From: Epiperipatus broadwayi
Lineage: Eukaryota > Onychophora > Udeonychophora > Euonychophora > Peripatidae
Length of the DNA stretch: 64,000 nt
Direction of reading: 5' to 3'
Assembly: GCA_028023455.1 (NCBI GenBank)
Contig: JAQFVV010000230.1
Span: 806,001-870,000, forward strand
Part shown: positions 10,691 through 22,601 of the stretch, one piece after another
Numbering within the stretch: position 1 is the stretch's first letter
Layout of the letters: each line of letters starts with the position of its first letter
Translations under genes and position numbers: made by a program
The notes under the pieces: generated by a model
What the model was told of the DNA's origin: nothing
The model's input: only the letters and a program-made list of their open reading frames with translations
Databases searched by the model: none

Positions 10691-12390
10691 AAGAGCAAGC
10701 ATAAGAAATAGTGATCATGTGATGCTTATTGGTTTGACGAAGTAGTCTTAGTTAAAGTGAAGCTGAAGAAATTTAACATTTATATGAATAAAAACTTTTT
10801 ATTTAATTTTTTTTTATATAAATAGCATTTATTTGTGAGCGTTGAATGTAAAAACAGATCCTAAGTGGCAGTGAGTTATAGTTTTGTGACCTTATTTTAA
10901 TAAGAAGTAATATTCGACTAATGTCATATGATCATGTAATGCTGTAGTCACTCCAATGTTATTAGTTGACTTTATTACGCAATTAAACATCTCTTTCAGC
11001 TCTTGGTTAAAGAATATGTCCAGTGCAGTCATTTGTGAATGCAGTGAAGGTAGAGTTAAGCTCTGAAACGAGTATTTGATATGAGGATGGATTTGTGATT
11101 CATAAATTGGGTTGTAAAGTTATTTCAAAATTTAAACTTTTTTCTGGAATTAAAATTGACATATCTTTCATCATTCAAAAAAAACAAATAACCAGTATTT
11201 CAGCAGAAAATAATGAACATGGGCATCAGACCAAAAATTGCAGAGAAATATATGGAAGAACATAAGAGGATAACAAGTTTGTTGTCAAATATTCTTACTT
11301 CTTAGAGTTCTATTTGTAAAAAAAAAAAAAAAAATGTCTGAACTGTCTAGCTACATTTAAGAATTAAAATGGCAAAATGTTTAATGTTGTAAATCAATAT
11401 TGTGAGAGTTGAAAATTGGGAGAATGGAATCAATGAAGGAATAAAACTAAAGTTAAAAAAACCATAGTGGAATTGGTTGCAAAATTCAACATTTATCTAA
11501 ACTGTCCAAGGTCTGCCAAAATATGTGATAATATGATTATAAAATTTGGATAGTAGATGATTAAAAGCATATTATATGTAGCCAATTAAGCCATTTATTT
11601 CACTTTTCTCAGTGGAAGGGATTATGTTCAGTGCTTGCCATAAGAAGCCGATTCACTAGATCTTTTTCTCCAATTTGTGGAAAATTTGTTTCACAATTGA
11701 AAAAATAAACAATGGAATAGCTTCATTGCTCAGAAATTCATAAAAGATTTGAGTGCTAAATGATTCAGAATTGGATTTTATCTAAGGACTTTATGCTTCA
11801 GAGTTTTTGACATGCTACCACTGCACTACACCACAAGAGATATTTGACATTTTATATCATGGCACCTGTCTTCTTATCATATGACAGTTTTGCAGCCATA
11901 ATTTGGAGAATCAGATCATATTTTCTTGACCCTATCATTACTCTGGATGAATACAGTGCAAACTATTTGAATATTTTAGGATACTAAGCTATTGTGGTGC
12001 ATCATCTTCTGTTGACATTGTCACTGTCATCTATGATGATGTCATATTGATTTGAAAAGTATATGGAAAATTCTGTCATGACCTCTATGGATCTTTTTTT
12101 TTTTGATAAGCTAGTGTGAGTTTGGTACCTTTGACTAATTTTTCATGGAAAACTTTTCTCCATAGAGTAGTTCAATCTTTTTCTAGACATTGTTCAAATG
12201 TAATTCTATTTTACATACAAATTGATAGCTTTTTGTACAGGTAATGACTCGACATTGTATCACTAAAAATATTATTGCTGTTCCTTTTATTTTGCTTAAC
12301 CCCTATATATAAAGTCATTTATACCAAAAATGGAAATCAAGAAAATTCATTATGCTGTTTTTTTTTTTAAGAATAAATTTATAACAAAAT
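10691..12390. other. Gene-less stretch
   Basis: No coding region or RNA gene recognised. Holds one family Q repeat (11712-11835), A/T tracts and otherwise unassigned sequence. Confidence 0.5.
11712..11835 (-). repeat. Dispersed tRNA-like repeat family Q
   Basis: Blocks in order: 'agcttcattgctcagaaatt', 'agatttgagtgctaaatga', 'cagaattggatttt', 'aaggacttt' and 'gctaccactgcac'. On the minus strand the last blocks form a GTGGTAGCATGTC-type A-box region and the 'ggatt' block lies at the B-box position, consistent with a tRNA-derived SINE. Decayed. Confidence 0.5.
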
Positions 12391-12637
12391 AATATAAATA
12401 TCAATATATAACAATGATTACAAAAATATATATTTATAATTATGCAGAAAAATCTTTATCAGCATATAACTTTATGCGTTTTTCAATATTAAACATCTAT
12501 TTTTATAATATATTAATAATTAAAACATTTAACATTGGAAATGTCATAGAATTATGCACTGAAAAAGCCTTTTCTGTATTATTATAAATATATATATATA
12601 TATTTGTAATCATTGTTATATATTGATATTTATAATA
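12391..12637. repeat. Small foldback element, about 250 bp
   Basis: The left arm 'aatatcaatatataacaatg' near 12396 and the right arm 'cattgttatatattgatatt' near 12611 are exact inverse complements over about 25 bp. Pairing continues through 'attacaaaaatatatattta' with its inverse, about 50 bp in all. The interior is AT-rich and non-coding. Probably a miniature inverted-repeat element (MITE); superfamily unknown. Confidence 0.75.
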
Positions 12638-13395
12638 GTATGAACTCATTATTTAATTGATTTACACTTAGTATAGCAGTAGCATAACTAATTGCCGCAG
12701 GCAAACTTTAATATTTTAAAGTTATAACAGTGTCTGGGATCTTTCTTTCACACAGCCACTGTAGCTAACAATCCAAAAATGGTTGGGAAATGGGTATCCA
12801 AGTTAGTCATAAGTGAATTAATGTGCTAACTTTAAAAATAAAAAATTAATCCTATAATTGTAATATGATACAACCTTCATCAATGCTGAGGAGGTGTCGC
12901 TCTTCTGTAAATTACTGGACCTATGAATACTTTTATTTTGAAAACCTTTCAATATAGAGATATGTCAGTATTCTTTCAGACACAATGAGCAGGAATTGGG
13001 TGACAGTATCTCTACAATAAATGTCTTTCTAAAATTTAACACATGCATACATAATGACATGATGAATTAAATAAGACAATTGCAAGCATTTGTAAATTCT
13101 GATGATAAATAAATAAAACAATGAAATAGTTTATTGTTTTGAAGTTCTTAAGAATTTTGAGCGCTGGAAATGACAGATTCTGGGCCACAACCTTTAAATC
13201 TTGAACTCCAGAGTTGCTACTCTACCAACATATCTCCGCATAAGGCAAAAAATAAATAGGTTAGTTGCTTCAAAGTTTATAAGATATTCCAGCATATCAG
13301 AAGGGACTGGAAGGCTGTGATCCATGGTTCTTGAGGTCCAGAGTTTCGATTCAATCACCATACCAAACCATGCAGGACAGGAAGTCATCAAATGA
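12638..13395. other. Gene-less stretch with one tRNA-like repeat
   Basis: Family Q similarity at about 13118-13215 ('gtttattgttttgaagttct', 'gagcgctggaaatgacaga', 'gctactctaccaac') and a weak family S2 body near 12750-12815. Nothing coding. Confidence 0.45.
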
Positions 13396-13492
13396 TTTTT
13401 TTTCCCTCGTGTCATAGCATCAGCCGGGAAGCGAACCCGCTAACCCGGGGCAACTGCTTGTAAAGCAGCTGTCGCTGACCTCTTGACCACCA
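13396..13492 (-). mobile_element. tRNA-Gly-type SINE, copy S3 (subfamily B)
   Basis: On the minus strand: 'ggtggtcaagaggtcagcga', a CTTTACAAG loop, then an inserted 'gggttagcg' just before 'gggttcgcttcccgg', and the tail 'tgatgctatgacacgaggg'. The inserted stretch ahead of the B box and the 'gctatgacac' tail define subfamily B. An 8-bp 'aatgattt' match on both sides (near 13391 and 13492) is a possible target duplication. Confidence 0.85.
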
Positions 13493-15165
13493 ATGATTTG
13501 TTACTCTAGTATTGCAAATAACAGAGTCAGGCATGCCTAGACATTGAGCTTCAGGATCAGCTACTCTTTCATTGCACCAAACCAAACAGGATATCTGACG
13601 ATGATTGATCAAGTGTTAAAGATATATCCTGTTGCTTAGTTATTTTCATCTGCCTTTAGGCTGACAACTTGATCACACAATTTATATTTATGAGAAATAC
13701 TAAGCACTTGCATAATTTTTCCAGATATATATGTGTGTGCTGTATGTGTGTTGAAAAATAACGAAGTTCAAATTGTCATTTTGTAAAATAAAATTTGAAA
13801 TTTTAAACTTTAAAAATTCTTAAACATTTCCAGTCTATGCAGAGGGCTGGACCAGAATTCCTCTTTTGCTAATTCCAGTTTTTGACTATTAATGTTGTTC
13901 AGAAATACTCCAGTTAGATAAAATGAGAGTCATTTCCATTTAAGGAAATTTGTTTGTGGGGTTTGGGGGGAATATTTTTAACCTGAACAGATGAAATACT
14001 TTCATTTTCTTAATCAACTCAAAATGATGAGTAAAACTGGGACAGGGAGAAAGACATGCCAAAAGATTCGTAAAGAATGTAAATGAATAAATTTAATAGT
14101 TGTCAGGAGAGAGACAGAGAGAAAACACATTAAATAATTAAATCAGCTGTTTGAATATTTTTAAATATTTTATAAAAATTACTATTTACTAATTATTGCA
14201 ATATGATCTATATATCCAGTTAATGTGATATTTAAGTATATGTTTTTTTTTTTGTTCAAGAAAATAACACTTTATTTACCGAATTACAGAAACATATATA
14301 TAAAAGTCTATCATTTATCAACTAATTTGAGTGTTGCCATGACAATATATTGTTGAAATTTTAATGGTTTATTTTAGCATTGACTGTGATGATGTGATAA
14401 GCATTTAAGCACTTAAGAGTTTATTAGAAATATATGTTTATACAGATATTTACAAAAGGCCTTGTGGTGTATTGGGTACAGCATCTTGACATGCCCCTGA
14501 CCTGGGATTGGAATGTGGGTAGGACTTGCAACCTTTTTTTTATATTTTCCAAACATGTTTAGGTTTCAGGTAGCTGGCCTATAATTTAGTCATATGATTA
14601 TTATTTGGTAAGTAGATGTTTAACTATAGCAAGGGGCAAAAAACTCTCCAGTCATCGTTTGGTTAGATGAGAGTAAAATTTATGTAGGAATCTGCTAGAG
14701 GGAACTTCTGCCTAGCGATGAACTATTTAGGGTGATTATCTATAGTGTACCTTATTCTACTATCTTCAAAAATACAAAAGGCAATTTTGAAATTCATTGT
14801 TTAATAAAATGAAATTAATATTTTTAATTTCAGTTTAAAACAGTTTCAGTAAAAATGTTTTGTAAATATTTGAAATAAGATCATAATATCCTTATTTTTA
14901 AAGTTGAGTTTAAAATAGTAGCAATAAAAGCCTGAATTTATCCCTCTGTAGGATTTGTCACAAATAGAAAATCTATACTCTCATGATAAATAACTTTAAA
15001 ATTTAGAAATGACAATATAGATTAATATCTAGAGAATTTCTTAAGATTTTATCATTTTGCCCTCCTTGATTTGGTGTTTGAGTAACTGACTTGGAAATTA
15101 GATTCATGAATCGTGGATCTCTGTTCTATTACTTCTTATGTTCAAACTTCCACAAATTCTTTCTG
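13493..15165. other. Gene-less stretch
   Basis: No coding region. Includes a degenerate family S2 copy at 14455-14640 and a GA-rich run near 14107-14125. Confidence 0.5.
14455..14640 (+). repeat. Dispersed tRNA-like repeat family S2
   Basis: Starts 'ggccttgtggtgtattgggt' (A-box-like region), then 'tgacctgggattggaatgtg' at the B-box position, and a body with 'ggtagctggcctataattta' and 'ggtaagtagatgtttaacta'. The order matches copies near 4.2, 9.1 and 32.9 kb. Decayed. Confidence 0.45.
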
Positions 15166-15275
15166 TCAAGCATTGGTGGTCGAGAGGTTAGCGACAGCTG
15201 CTTTACTAAGCAGTTGTCCCAGGTTAGCGGGTTCGCTTCCCGGCTGATGCTATGACACATGAGAAAAAAAAAAAA
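15166..15275 (+). mobile_element. tRNA-Gly-type SINE, copy S4 (subfamily B) with 15-bp target duplication
   Basis: Full-length copy: it starts 'gtcaagcattggtggtcgag', has a CTTTACTAAG loop, the subfamily B insertion before 'gggttcgcttcccgg', the tail 'gatgctatgacacatgag' and a poly-A. It is bounded by an exact 15-bp direct repeat, 'ttccacaaattcttt', at 15148-15162 and 15276-15290. The right copy directly follows the poly-A, the signature of target-primed reverse transcription. It is among the best-defined retrotransposed SINEs in the window. Confidence 0.95.
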
Positions 15276-17430
15276 TTCCACAAATTCTTTGTTAGTTGTT
15301 TGCGGACCGGCTAAGTTTTGATAGAATAATAAACTAAATAGAAGAAAAATAAAGTTTCTATCATATATTATTTTAATAATCGAATGATTAGTTGTTGTTC
15401 AGGAAGTCATGTGACATTCAAAGCACTAGAAAGTGGCAGGCTGAACATCACTCCAGAAATTTTTAATGTCTTCAATATTTTTTTGTTATTCATGTATTTC
15501 CCCTAATGTTTCAAATAGCTAACAGCCTTTCTTCATGTTTATAAATGGAAATATATTGATAAAATTTATGTAGTTGTGTGTATATATATATAGACATTTA
15601 TAATACATTTGAAAAAAAATTATAATGTAACAATTAAAATATGAATTTTGGAATAATATCAAATAAGAGAATATTAGATAAAAAATAAATTTATATATAT
15701 ATGTACAATTGATGTAAATTAAAAACATAAATATACTGCATATTTGTGTGTATATATTTATAGTCACTTTATAATTCATCTTTAGTGTATTGTTTTATTG
15801 TGTTTTTTTATCTCTATGTTTTTGGAGTGTTAATGACCATATTTGTTTGCGAGTGATTTGATGCTGATTTTTTCCAGATTATAGTGTTAGTATTCTTGAT
15901 ATAAATTATTAGTTGTTAAAATGTTGGTTTTTAAATATTATTTATTTGTATTGATTCAGAAAACAAACACGTTTCACAAAGAAATTGGGAGTATTATTAA
16001 TTTATTATGTACATTTGTGAGTATATATATATGCATTTGGGAAGAGAAAAACTAAGTAAAAAAAAATAATATAATAAGCATATAGTTAATTGCCAAAAAG
16101 GGAATAAATATTTTAGCACTCTCATAGTAGATTGAGCACAATAATCCGATTCACTTGGGTTCAAACTAATAACCAATTTAATGGGTACCAAACTCTCCAT
16201 ATGACTCTACAAGCGAATGAGCTTGGGTTGGAAACATTATGGTGTTTTCATCTTGGGCTCCTAGCTTCATAGTTAACCAAATAGGTACAGGGTGACTGCT
16301 GGAGGGTTGCATTAGATCCAATCCAAGACTCCTCACTGATGAAAGCCACAAGCTAGAAACTAGTCTGGGAATGTTGGATGAGTAGGCACTAGATAAGGAT
16401 TTTATACACTAACCTTCCTACATTCATTGATTACATGGAGAGTTTGATAGATCATGTGATAACAGATTTTATGTAGCTCATCGACTATCACTGCACTAAC
16501 CCCCAGGGCAAAAAAAAAAGATATTGAAATCATTTAGTGTAAAATTGTTAACTTAAAATAATACTATGATGTTAATAGAGTGAAAATAATGGAAAAAAAC
16601 AATTAGTGCTTAATTATAATAGTTTATTTAAAATAATAGCATTACAAAGTTGTTTTACACTATTTACATATATGAGTATTCAAAATGCATGTTCTTTTAT
16701 ACATGTGAAATAGTGTTGGTTTTTATTTTTTTTAAAAAATGAAAAAAAAAGCTTGCATAGAAAGTTGAAGTCAAGTTTATTAATATTAAAATTCTTTCTT
16801 AAATGTTTAAGTTATAACAAAGAAATTTAACAATTTCTGAATACTAAAATAAAAGTTTATTTGGTAGGAGGCCACATGGCATATAAAAAAACAAATTGAT
16901 AAATTAGGTAAATAGCTCAATTTTGAGTTTTTGTACTATAAATTAAAATAGTTTATATAATATTTACATTGTTAGATATGTTTTTTTTTTATCCTATCAT
17001 TTGGATTATTTAAAAAATTTTGTTTTTTGTTTGGCTAATTTGAGTAATTCTTGAATCCCAGAGATTGTTAAAAAAAGTCAAACTTTTGGATTTTAAGCGG
17101 TAAGCTTTTTAATTTTAATTCATTGATAAATAATGTTAATTTGATTATGAACTTTGCTTTCTCCATATTTTAATAAAACTTTCATCAAAGTGAAATTGAT
17201 TTTATATTTGGTCTCTTACAATGCACTTTTTATATGTTTTTATTCAATTTAATTTGTTTCTTTGTCAGTCTTCTAAATAAAATTTTGTAATTCAATTTCC
17301 ATCTACTTTCCAATTTCTGATCTAGTTAAAATTACCAACTTATATATTTCTGATGATAATACATTTTTGTTTTAGAGTTTGCAAGCAATTTTAGCAAAAA
17401 ATTTTAATTTTTAATTTTATATGATTCATT
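15276..17430. other. Gene-less AT-rich stretch
   Basis: TA microsatellites near 15578 and 16020, poly-A/T tracts and family X at 16190-16465. Very AT-rich open frames near 15519-16200 on the minus strand look like chance frames. Confidence 0.5.
16190..16465 (+). repeat. Dispersed repeat family X, longer copy
   Basis: 'gagcttgggttggaaacatt', 'catcttgggctcctagcttc' and 'atagttaacca' are shared with 22905-23060. The part from 16305 ('ttagatccaatccaagactc', 'ctcactgatgaaagccacaa', 'actagtctgggaatgttgga') is the inverse of the copy at 10497-10690. Together they show one dispersed element of at least 270 bp. No coding potential seen. Confidence 0.6.
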
Positions 17431-17561
17431 TAATAATATGAAAGGCTAAAACCTTTGACAGAAGCGTCTTAAAATGCTTATGTTACAGCCATCTGATTGG
17501 CTGTCCCTTAAGCATTTTAAGGTGCTTCTGTCGAAAGTTTTAGCCTTTCACGTTATTATTA
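17431..17561. repeat. 131-bp MITE-like palindrome
   Basis: The left arm from 17431 ('gaaaggctaaaacctttgac', 'agaagcgtcttaaaatgctt') pairs with the right arm ending at 17561 ('aagcattttaaggtgcttct', 'gtcgaaagttttagcctttc') over about 50 bp with few mismatches. The centre is itself a hairpin ('acagcca' with 'tggctgt'). Size, palindromic structure and lack of coding sequence fit a MITE. No certain target duplication. Confidence 0.85.
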
Positions 17562-17912
17562 GATCATCTGCTAGTGCTTAATAAATTTAATATATTTATG
17601 ATTCATTTTGAAGATATGCAATTTTGTTCAACATTTTTAAAATTTAATTATATAAATATAACTAAAAAAAGAAATATATATATAAATTTTCAAGAAATGC
17701 TTTTATTTGAATAAATGCATTGAAAGGTAAAAAATCAGGTTTTTGTCACATTTAACAGTATTCTGGGTATTTTATAACCAAAAAATAATGGCCTGAGAAC
17801 ATGTTTAGAAAGATTCTTAGTTATACTTTACTCATATAGAAATTAAGTTAATGAAATAAATGGTAACTAATATTAGTATTTGTCTGAAGGTTTGCAATGA
17901 TGGTATATTATA

Positions 17913-18514
17913 AGATGTGATATGTTGGACTATTTCCATCATTTATGAGTGAAGGTTGAATATATAGAAAATTTTAAACTTTATTTAAACTTTCCAAATA
18001 CAGACAACTTATTAGTAATAACACACAAATAGGCAATACAGGTTAATAATTACACAATACGAGTAGTATTATTCTCCACTCTTCTTCAGGTGTTGCTGGC
18101 CTATATGCACAGTGACAATATTCGTTTAGAAGTTGAAATAGCACCTTTAGATTCTTGAATATTGTATTTAAGGCAAACACTCTAAATTCAGTATTTCAAG
18201 AATCTAAAGGTGTGAGTTCAATTTCTAAGAGTTGGTAGAGCGTTTGCCTTAAATTCAATATTCAAGAATCTAAAGGTGCGAGTTCAACTTCTAAGTGAAT
18301 ATTGTCACTGTGCATATAGGCTAGCAACACCTGAAGAAGAATGGAGAATAATAAATACTACTCGAAATGTTGTGTAATTACCTACCTGTATTGTCTATTT
18401 GTGTATTATTACTAACAAGTTGTTTGTATTTAGAAAGTTTAAATAAAGTTTAAAATTTTTTATACATTCAACCTTCACTCATAAATGATGGAAATAGTCC
18501 AACATATCACATCT
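17913..18514. repeat. Head-to-head palindrome of a tRNA-like retroposon, about 600 bp
   Basis: Arms of roughly 250 bp are inverted copies. The ends 'agatgtgatatgttggacta' (17913) and its complement ending at 18514 match exactly over about 25 bp. Further in, 'cttcttcaggtgttgctggc' (18082) is matched in inverse near 18325. Near the centre of the right arm, 'gagttggtagagcgtttgcc' followed by 'ggtgcgagttcaacttct' resembles tRNA A and B boxes, so each arm looks like one retroposon unit. A 12-bp direct repeat, 'taactaatatta', lies at 17864-17875 and 18517-18528. The same family occurs at 47643-48105. Confidence 0.75.
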
Positions 18515-18528
18515 GATAACTAATATTA

Positions 18529-21500
18529 AGTTAAAAATTTAACTTATAATTCTTACTTGATAATAAAGCCTATGTAAGTTTATAGAAAGTATTTATTTCT
18601 TAATATGAGTATCCCATGCTTTTATTTTTGGTCACGTAATACCAAGACTTATTGTGAAACTGAAAATTTTTTCTTTACTTTTTAATACATTTATGTGAAT
18701 GAAAGCATTTTTAAAAATGTATATATATATTACATTAAACAAAAACCTCTATCAATTCTTAATCCATGATAATTGTGCATGCCTCTACTTTTTAAATTAT
18801 GTGACAACTTAAGGCATTATACAAATTATAATCTTTATGCCCAAAAACTGGCATATAAGTATCTAGATATTAATTTTCACCATCATACATAGTTTTTGTT
18901 ATCATTTGATTTGCTGACATATTTTTGGTTTGGAATAGTAAACTTTTTGCTTTTAAACGCGATTCTCAATTAAGAATCAGCAAATATTACAGATATTCTC
19001 ATAAAATATTGATAAATTGATCTGATTTTTTAACTGTTCAATTTTTTCTTAAAAAGAACATTCTATGAAAGCTATATTCTTCACTATTTTTGCTACACCA
19101 TGATGATGACGTAAAAGTACACGGATATTAAAAGTTTTTACCAGCTCAATTTTTTTGTTGACATTTGTTTTGGGGATAAACTTTTAATGTAAAATTGTGC
19201 ATTTGCTTTCGCAAGTCATGCACAGTTGAGAATAAATGCATTTTACAAGTACTCATCTGATTTTTTTTATATAATCCAGCTGCACTCATAAAAATTGCAT
19301 TGCTTACAATGATTTTGACATCTCTTCAGTTTATTTACATCTCATTCGTGTGCTTTAATTACATATTGTTCAGTGTTTCATAAATGAATGTGCTATGAAA
19401 ATTGAAGTTAAAAATGGATTTGCATTGACTATATAAATTAATCTTTGAAATGCAAATATAGCCACGTACATTCTATAATGAGTCTTTTTAAATTTGTTTA
19501 TATCTTGTAATGGTACTTTTTTTAATCTTATGCAGCAAAATTTTATTTCTTGAAGATTTTGTATTTTATTTTTTTACTATAATCTTACCAATGAAAGCAA
19601 TCAACATTGCTTCTTTAGAATCCCACAGACCAATGTTCTCAGGTTCACTTTAAAATATGATTTTACCAGGTATCTGCTTCATCCTTCATATAACCCATCG
19701 TAATGTGAATATATCTTCTGACAATTGTGGATTTGGTATCACATCTAACTAGCTGAAGACCTTACTGTTTCATCTGTTGATTTTGTTATCATATATTCAG
19801 GACTAAATTATAGTCATCTGTAAATCAACTTTTTTGTAGCATTTATCTTATATTTATAGAGAATCTGTATCCTATTTAAATATAAAAGTTTTATAAAAAC
19901 TAATTTAGTCAAAATAATGTATGTTACTATGTTGAAATATTTCATCTTTTTATTTGCTAAATGCAACTACAGCGAATTGGAGTCTTCATTACATCTCCAT
20001 ATTTAAGTCCGCTTTCCATATTTAAACTTATGTTTCAAAGTTGATAGTCAACCAAATTAAAAATTGCCAAAGATTTGATTTCCAACACTGACTAAACGAA
20101 GACGTATGAAGTTGTGTTATTGTTTTTTTTTAACTAATTAGTAAATCAAATCTAGTTAGGATTGTATTAAAACTGTTAGTATATGTGATAATTTATCCTC
20201 AGAATTGGCAAGAATAATACGCTCATCAGATCTGGGAGGCAAAAAGATAGTCTGATATATAGATTTATTAATAAAGATAGTTTGTTCTACTTTTGTTTAC
20301 TGTTATTGGAGAAATTAATGATTGGGCACTATTTACTATGTCTCCTATCATTCACGAGATTGAATAATTATTTTTGCATTATTAAGCATCCTGAATTATT
20401 AAAACGAAGCTATGCATAGGAATGTTGATAATATAGTAAAACTTCAAAGGGTCCTATGAAAATCAAAATAAATCATCCAATATAGTGATAATTTCTATTA
20501 AATAAAAAATCAGTTGATTTATAGTTTTGAAATTTTTTGTATACAGACATTTAAACTGTTAAGATTTTTAACCATTAGGAATTATTATTTTTTCCTTCTT
20601 GGTTAAAAATGTCATGTAGAAAAAAGGCGGCAAATTACAGTTGGCTTTTGACCTTATAATTTTAACATCAATTAGTTTAAGGAGACTAATTTGACTTTAT
20701 AGATGCACACATATACATGTATTATACTTGATTTGCATTCGTCATTTGCACTAATAATAGAATTTCTAAACAAACAAAAAAATAAGTGATTTTAATGTCA
20801 ATTTGTATTATTAGAATCATATATGTAATCAATCAACTGCAGTTACAGGCTATTCGGTAGACATTTGTTTGATCTTCATTAAATAATTTAAAAGAACTGT
20901 CATGAAATTGCTAGAATTGGTCGTGTTCCGCCAGCCTGTCTGGCACTTACGACAAACTTTAACCCTAATTTTAAAATATAAAAAAATTACCACGTTTGCT
21001 AAAAACTTCTCTTTTAAATCTTAATAAGTCCATTGCTAATTATTTTTAAAAGACTAATTTTCTTATTCTATTTATATTATTTTATTGACGTACTATTATC
21101 TAACTAAAATATTTATAAATGCTTTGCCTGAAGTTAGCTAAAATAACTAAGCAAAATGATAATACAATCAAGCTATAATAGCGTTTGCATCTTCATTTTT
21201 AGGTTGTCTGCTTTTTCTAATGCTTAAATCAAACTTTAACACATATTAATAATAATAGTATGGTTTATGTTCGGGAGTTCTCTAAAAAGTTTGAACTCTG
21301 GAAATAACAGCTCTGCCGCAATACATGATGGATCTTGAAGCCGAGTCTACCACTCGAAAGTTTGTGTTGATCATATATTATTTCACTAGTGGCCAATTTA
21401 GGATTTGATGCCTGAAGGAAAAAATCCTTAAAGGGTTTTTTTTTTTTTATAACAGGTTTATGCTCATTTTATAATGAGATGGCATTCTAGCTAGACATTC

Positions 21501-22166
21501 ATTGTAAATTGATTTGGACTTGTATTTTTTTCAATAAAAATTTTATTAACAATAAATAGTGATTACATACTAATAAAGGATAAATAAATGAATAAATTGT
21601 ACAATAATATGATTATGTGATGTTCTATTTGTCATCTGGCTAGATTATGTTATGAGAGCATAATTGTTATACTCTTATGTGGTTAGGTATAGTGAAGAGA
21701 TTCTAAGAACTTGTTTAATGGTATTAGCATTTTAATATGAACATGAATATTTTCTTTTATAATTGACTATTCTATAATGCTGGGTAGGTGGGAATTGATA
21801 ATCAGGAAAAGGAAAGAGCAATTAAAGACCAGGTGTCAGCAAAGACTTTACTGGAGGCAAGGAGCTGGTCACGTTTCTTGATTTTTTTGAGCGTTTGATA
21901 AAACAATGGTATGATTTGTGGCGGGGGTAATTCCATGAAATCATTTTATATGAATAGGCAAATATTAGAATGCAATACTGTTATAACATATAAAAGTTTT
22001 ATACATATATCTATAACAACATATTGTTATTGTACATTTTTTAAACAAAGGGTGAATAGAATTTGTCATGATTAAGAATATTTGAAGGCATTTATGATAA
22101 AACTATGGAGGAAGCAGGACTCAAGGGTTGATAAGATCAATAGAAAAAAATGCATGGTTCTAAAGA
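18529..22166. other. Gene-less AT-rich stretch
   Basis: I see no gene, RNA or clear transposon beyond a degenerate family Q similarity near 21265-21365 ('gaactctggaaataacagct', 'gagtctaccactcg'). Confidence 0.5.
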
Positions 22167-22600
22167 GGGTTTAAGCAAGTTGCATATAACAATAGAGTAT
22201 ATATTTTGATCTGAAATATATTTTTTATTAGAATTATCAGAGCTGTAAATGAAACAAATCTTTATACTGTTGATCGCAGGACTGTTTTGGTTAGCTTCAT
22301 TTCAAGCAGGCATTCAAATTTTTATGTTTGTGTGTCAGGATTTTGATTGTATGTACAAACAGTCATTGCCAGAGATAAACATTGGGTTTAAGCAAGTTGC
22401 ATATAACAATAGAGTATATACTTTGATCTGAAATATATTTTTTACTAGAATTATCAGAGCTGTAAATGAAACAAAACTTTATACTGTTGATCGCATGACT
22501 GTTTTGGTTAGCTTCATTTCAAGTAGGTATTCAAATTCTTATGCTTTTGTGTCAGGATTTTGATTGTATGTATAAACTGTCATTGCCAGAAATAGACATT
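22167..22600. repeat. Tandem duplication, 217-bp unit, 2 copies
   Basis: The unit at 22167-22383 is repeated at 22384-22600 with few changes; both begin 'gggtttaagcaagttgcata'. The first copy contains a short open frame with a hydrophobic N-terminus, but the second copy breaks the same frame with a stop, so I do not call a gene. Confidence 0.93.
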
Positions 22601-22601
22601 C

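Noticed and set aside
15519-16200. AT-rich minus-strand open frames
   Set aside because: Composed almost only of Ile, Tyr, Phe, Asn and Lys codons, as expected of TA-rich non-coding DNA.
22249-22431. 60-codon open frame with a signal-peptide-like N-terminus
   Set aside because: It lies inside the 217-bp tandem duplication and the second copy has an in-frame stop at the equivalent place. No conserved motif.
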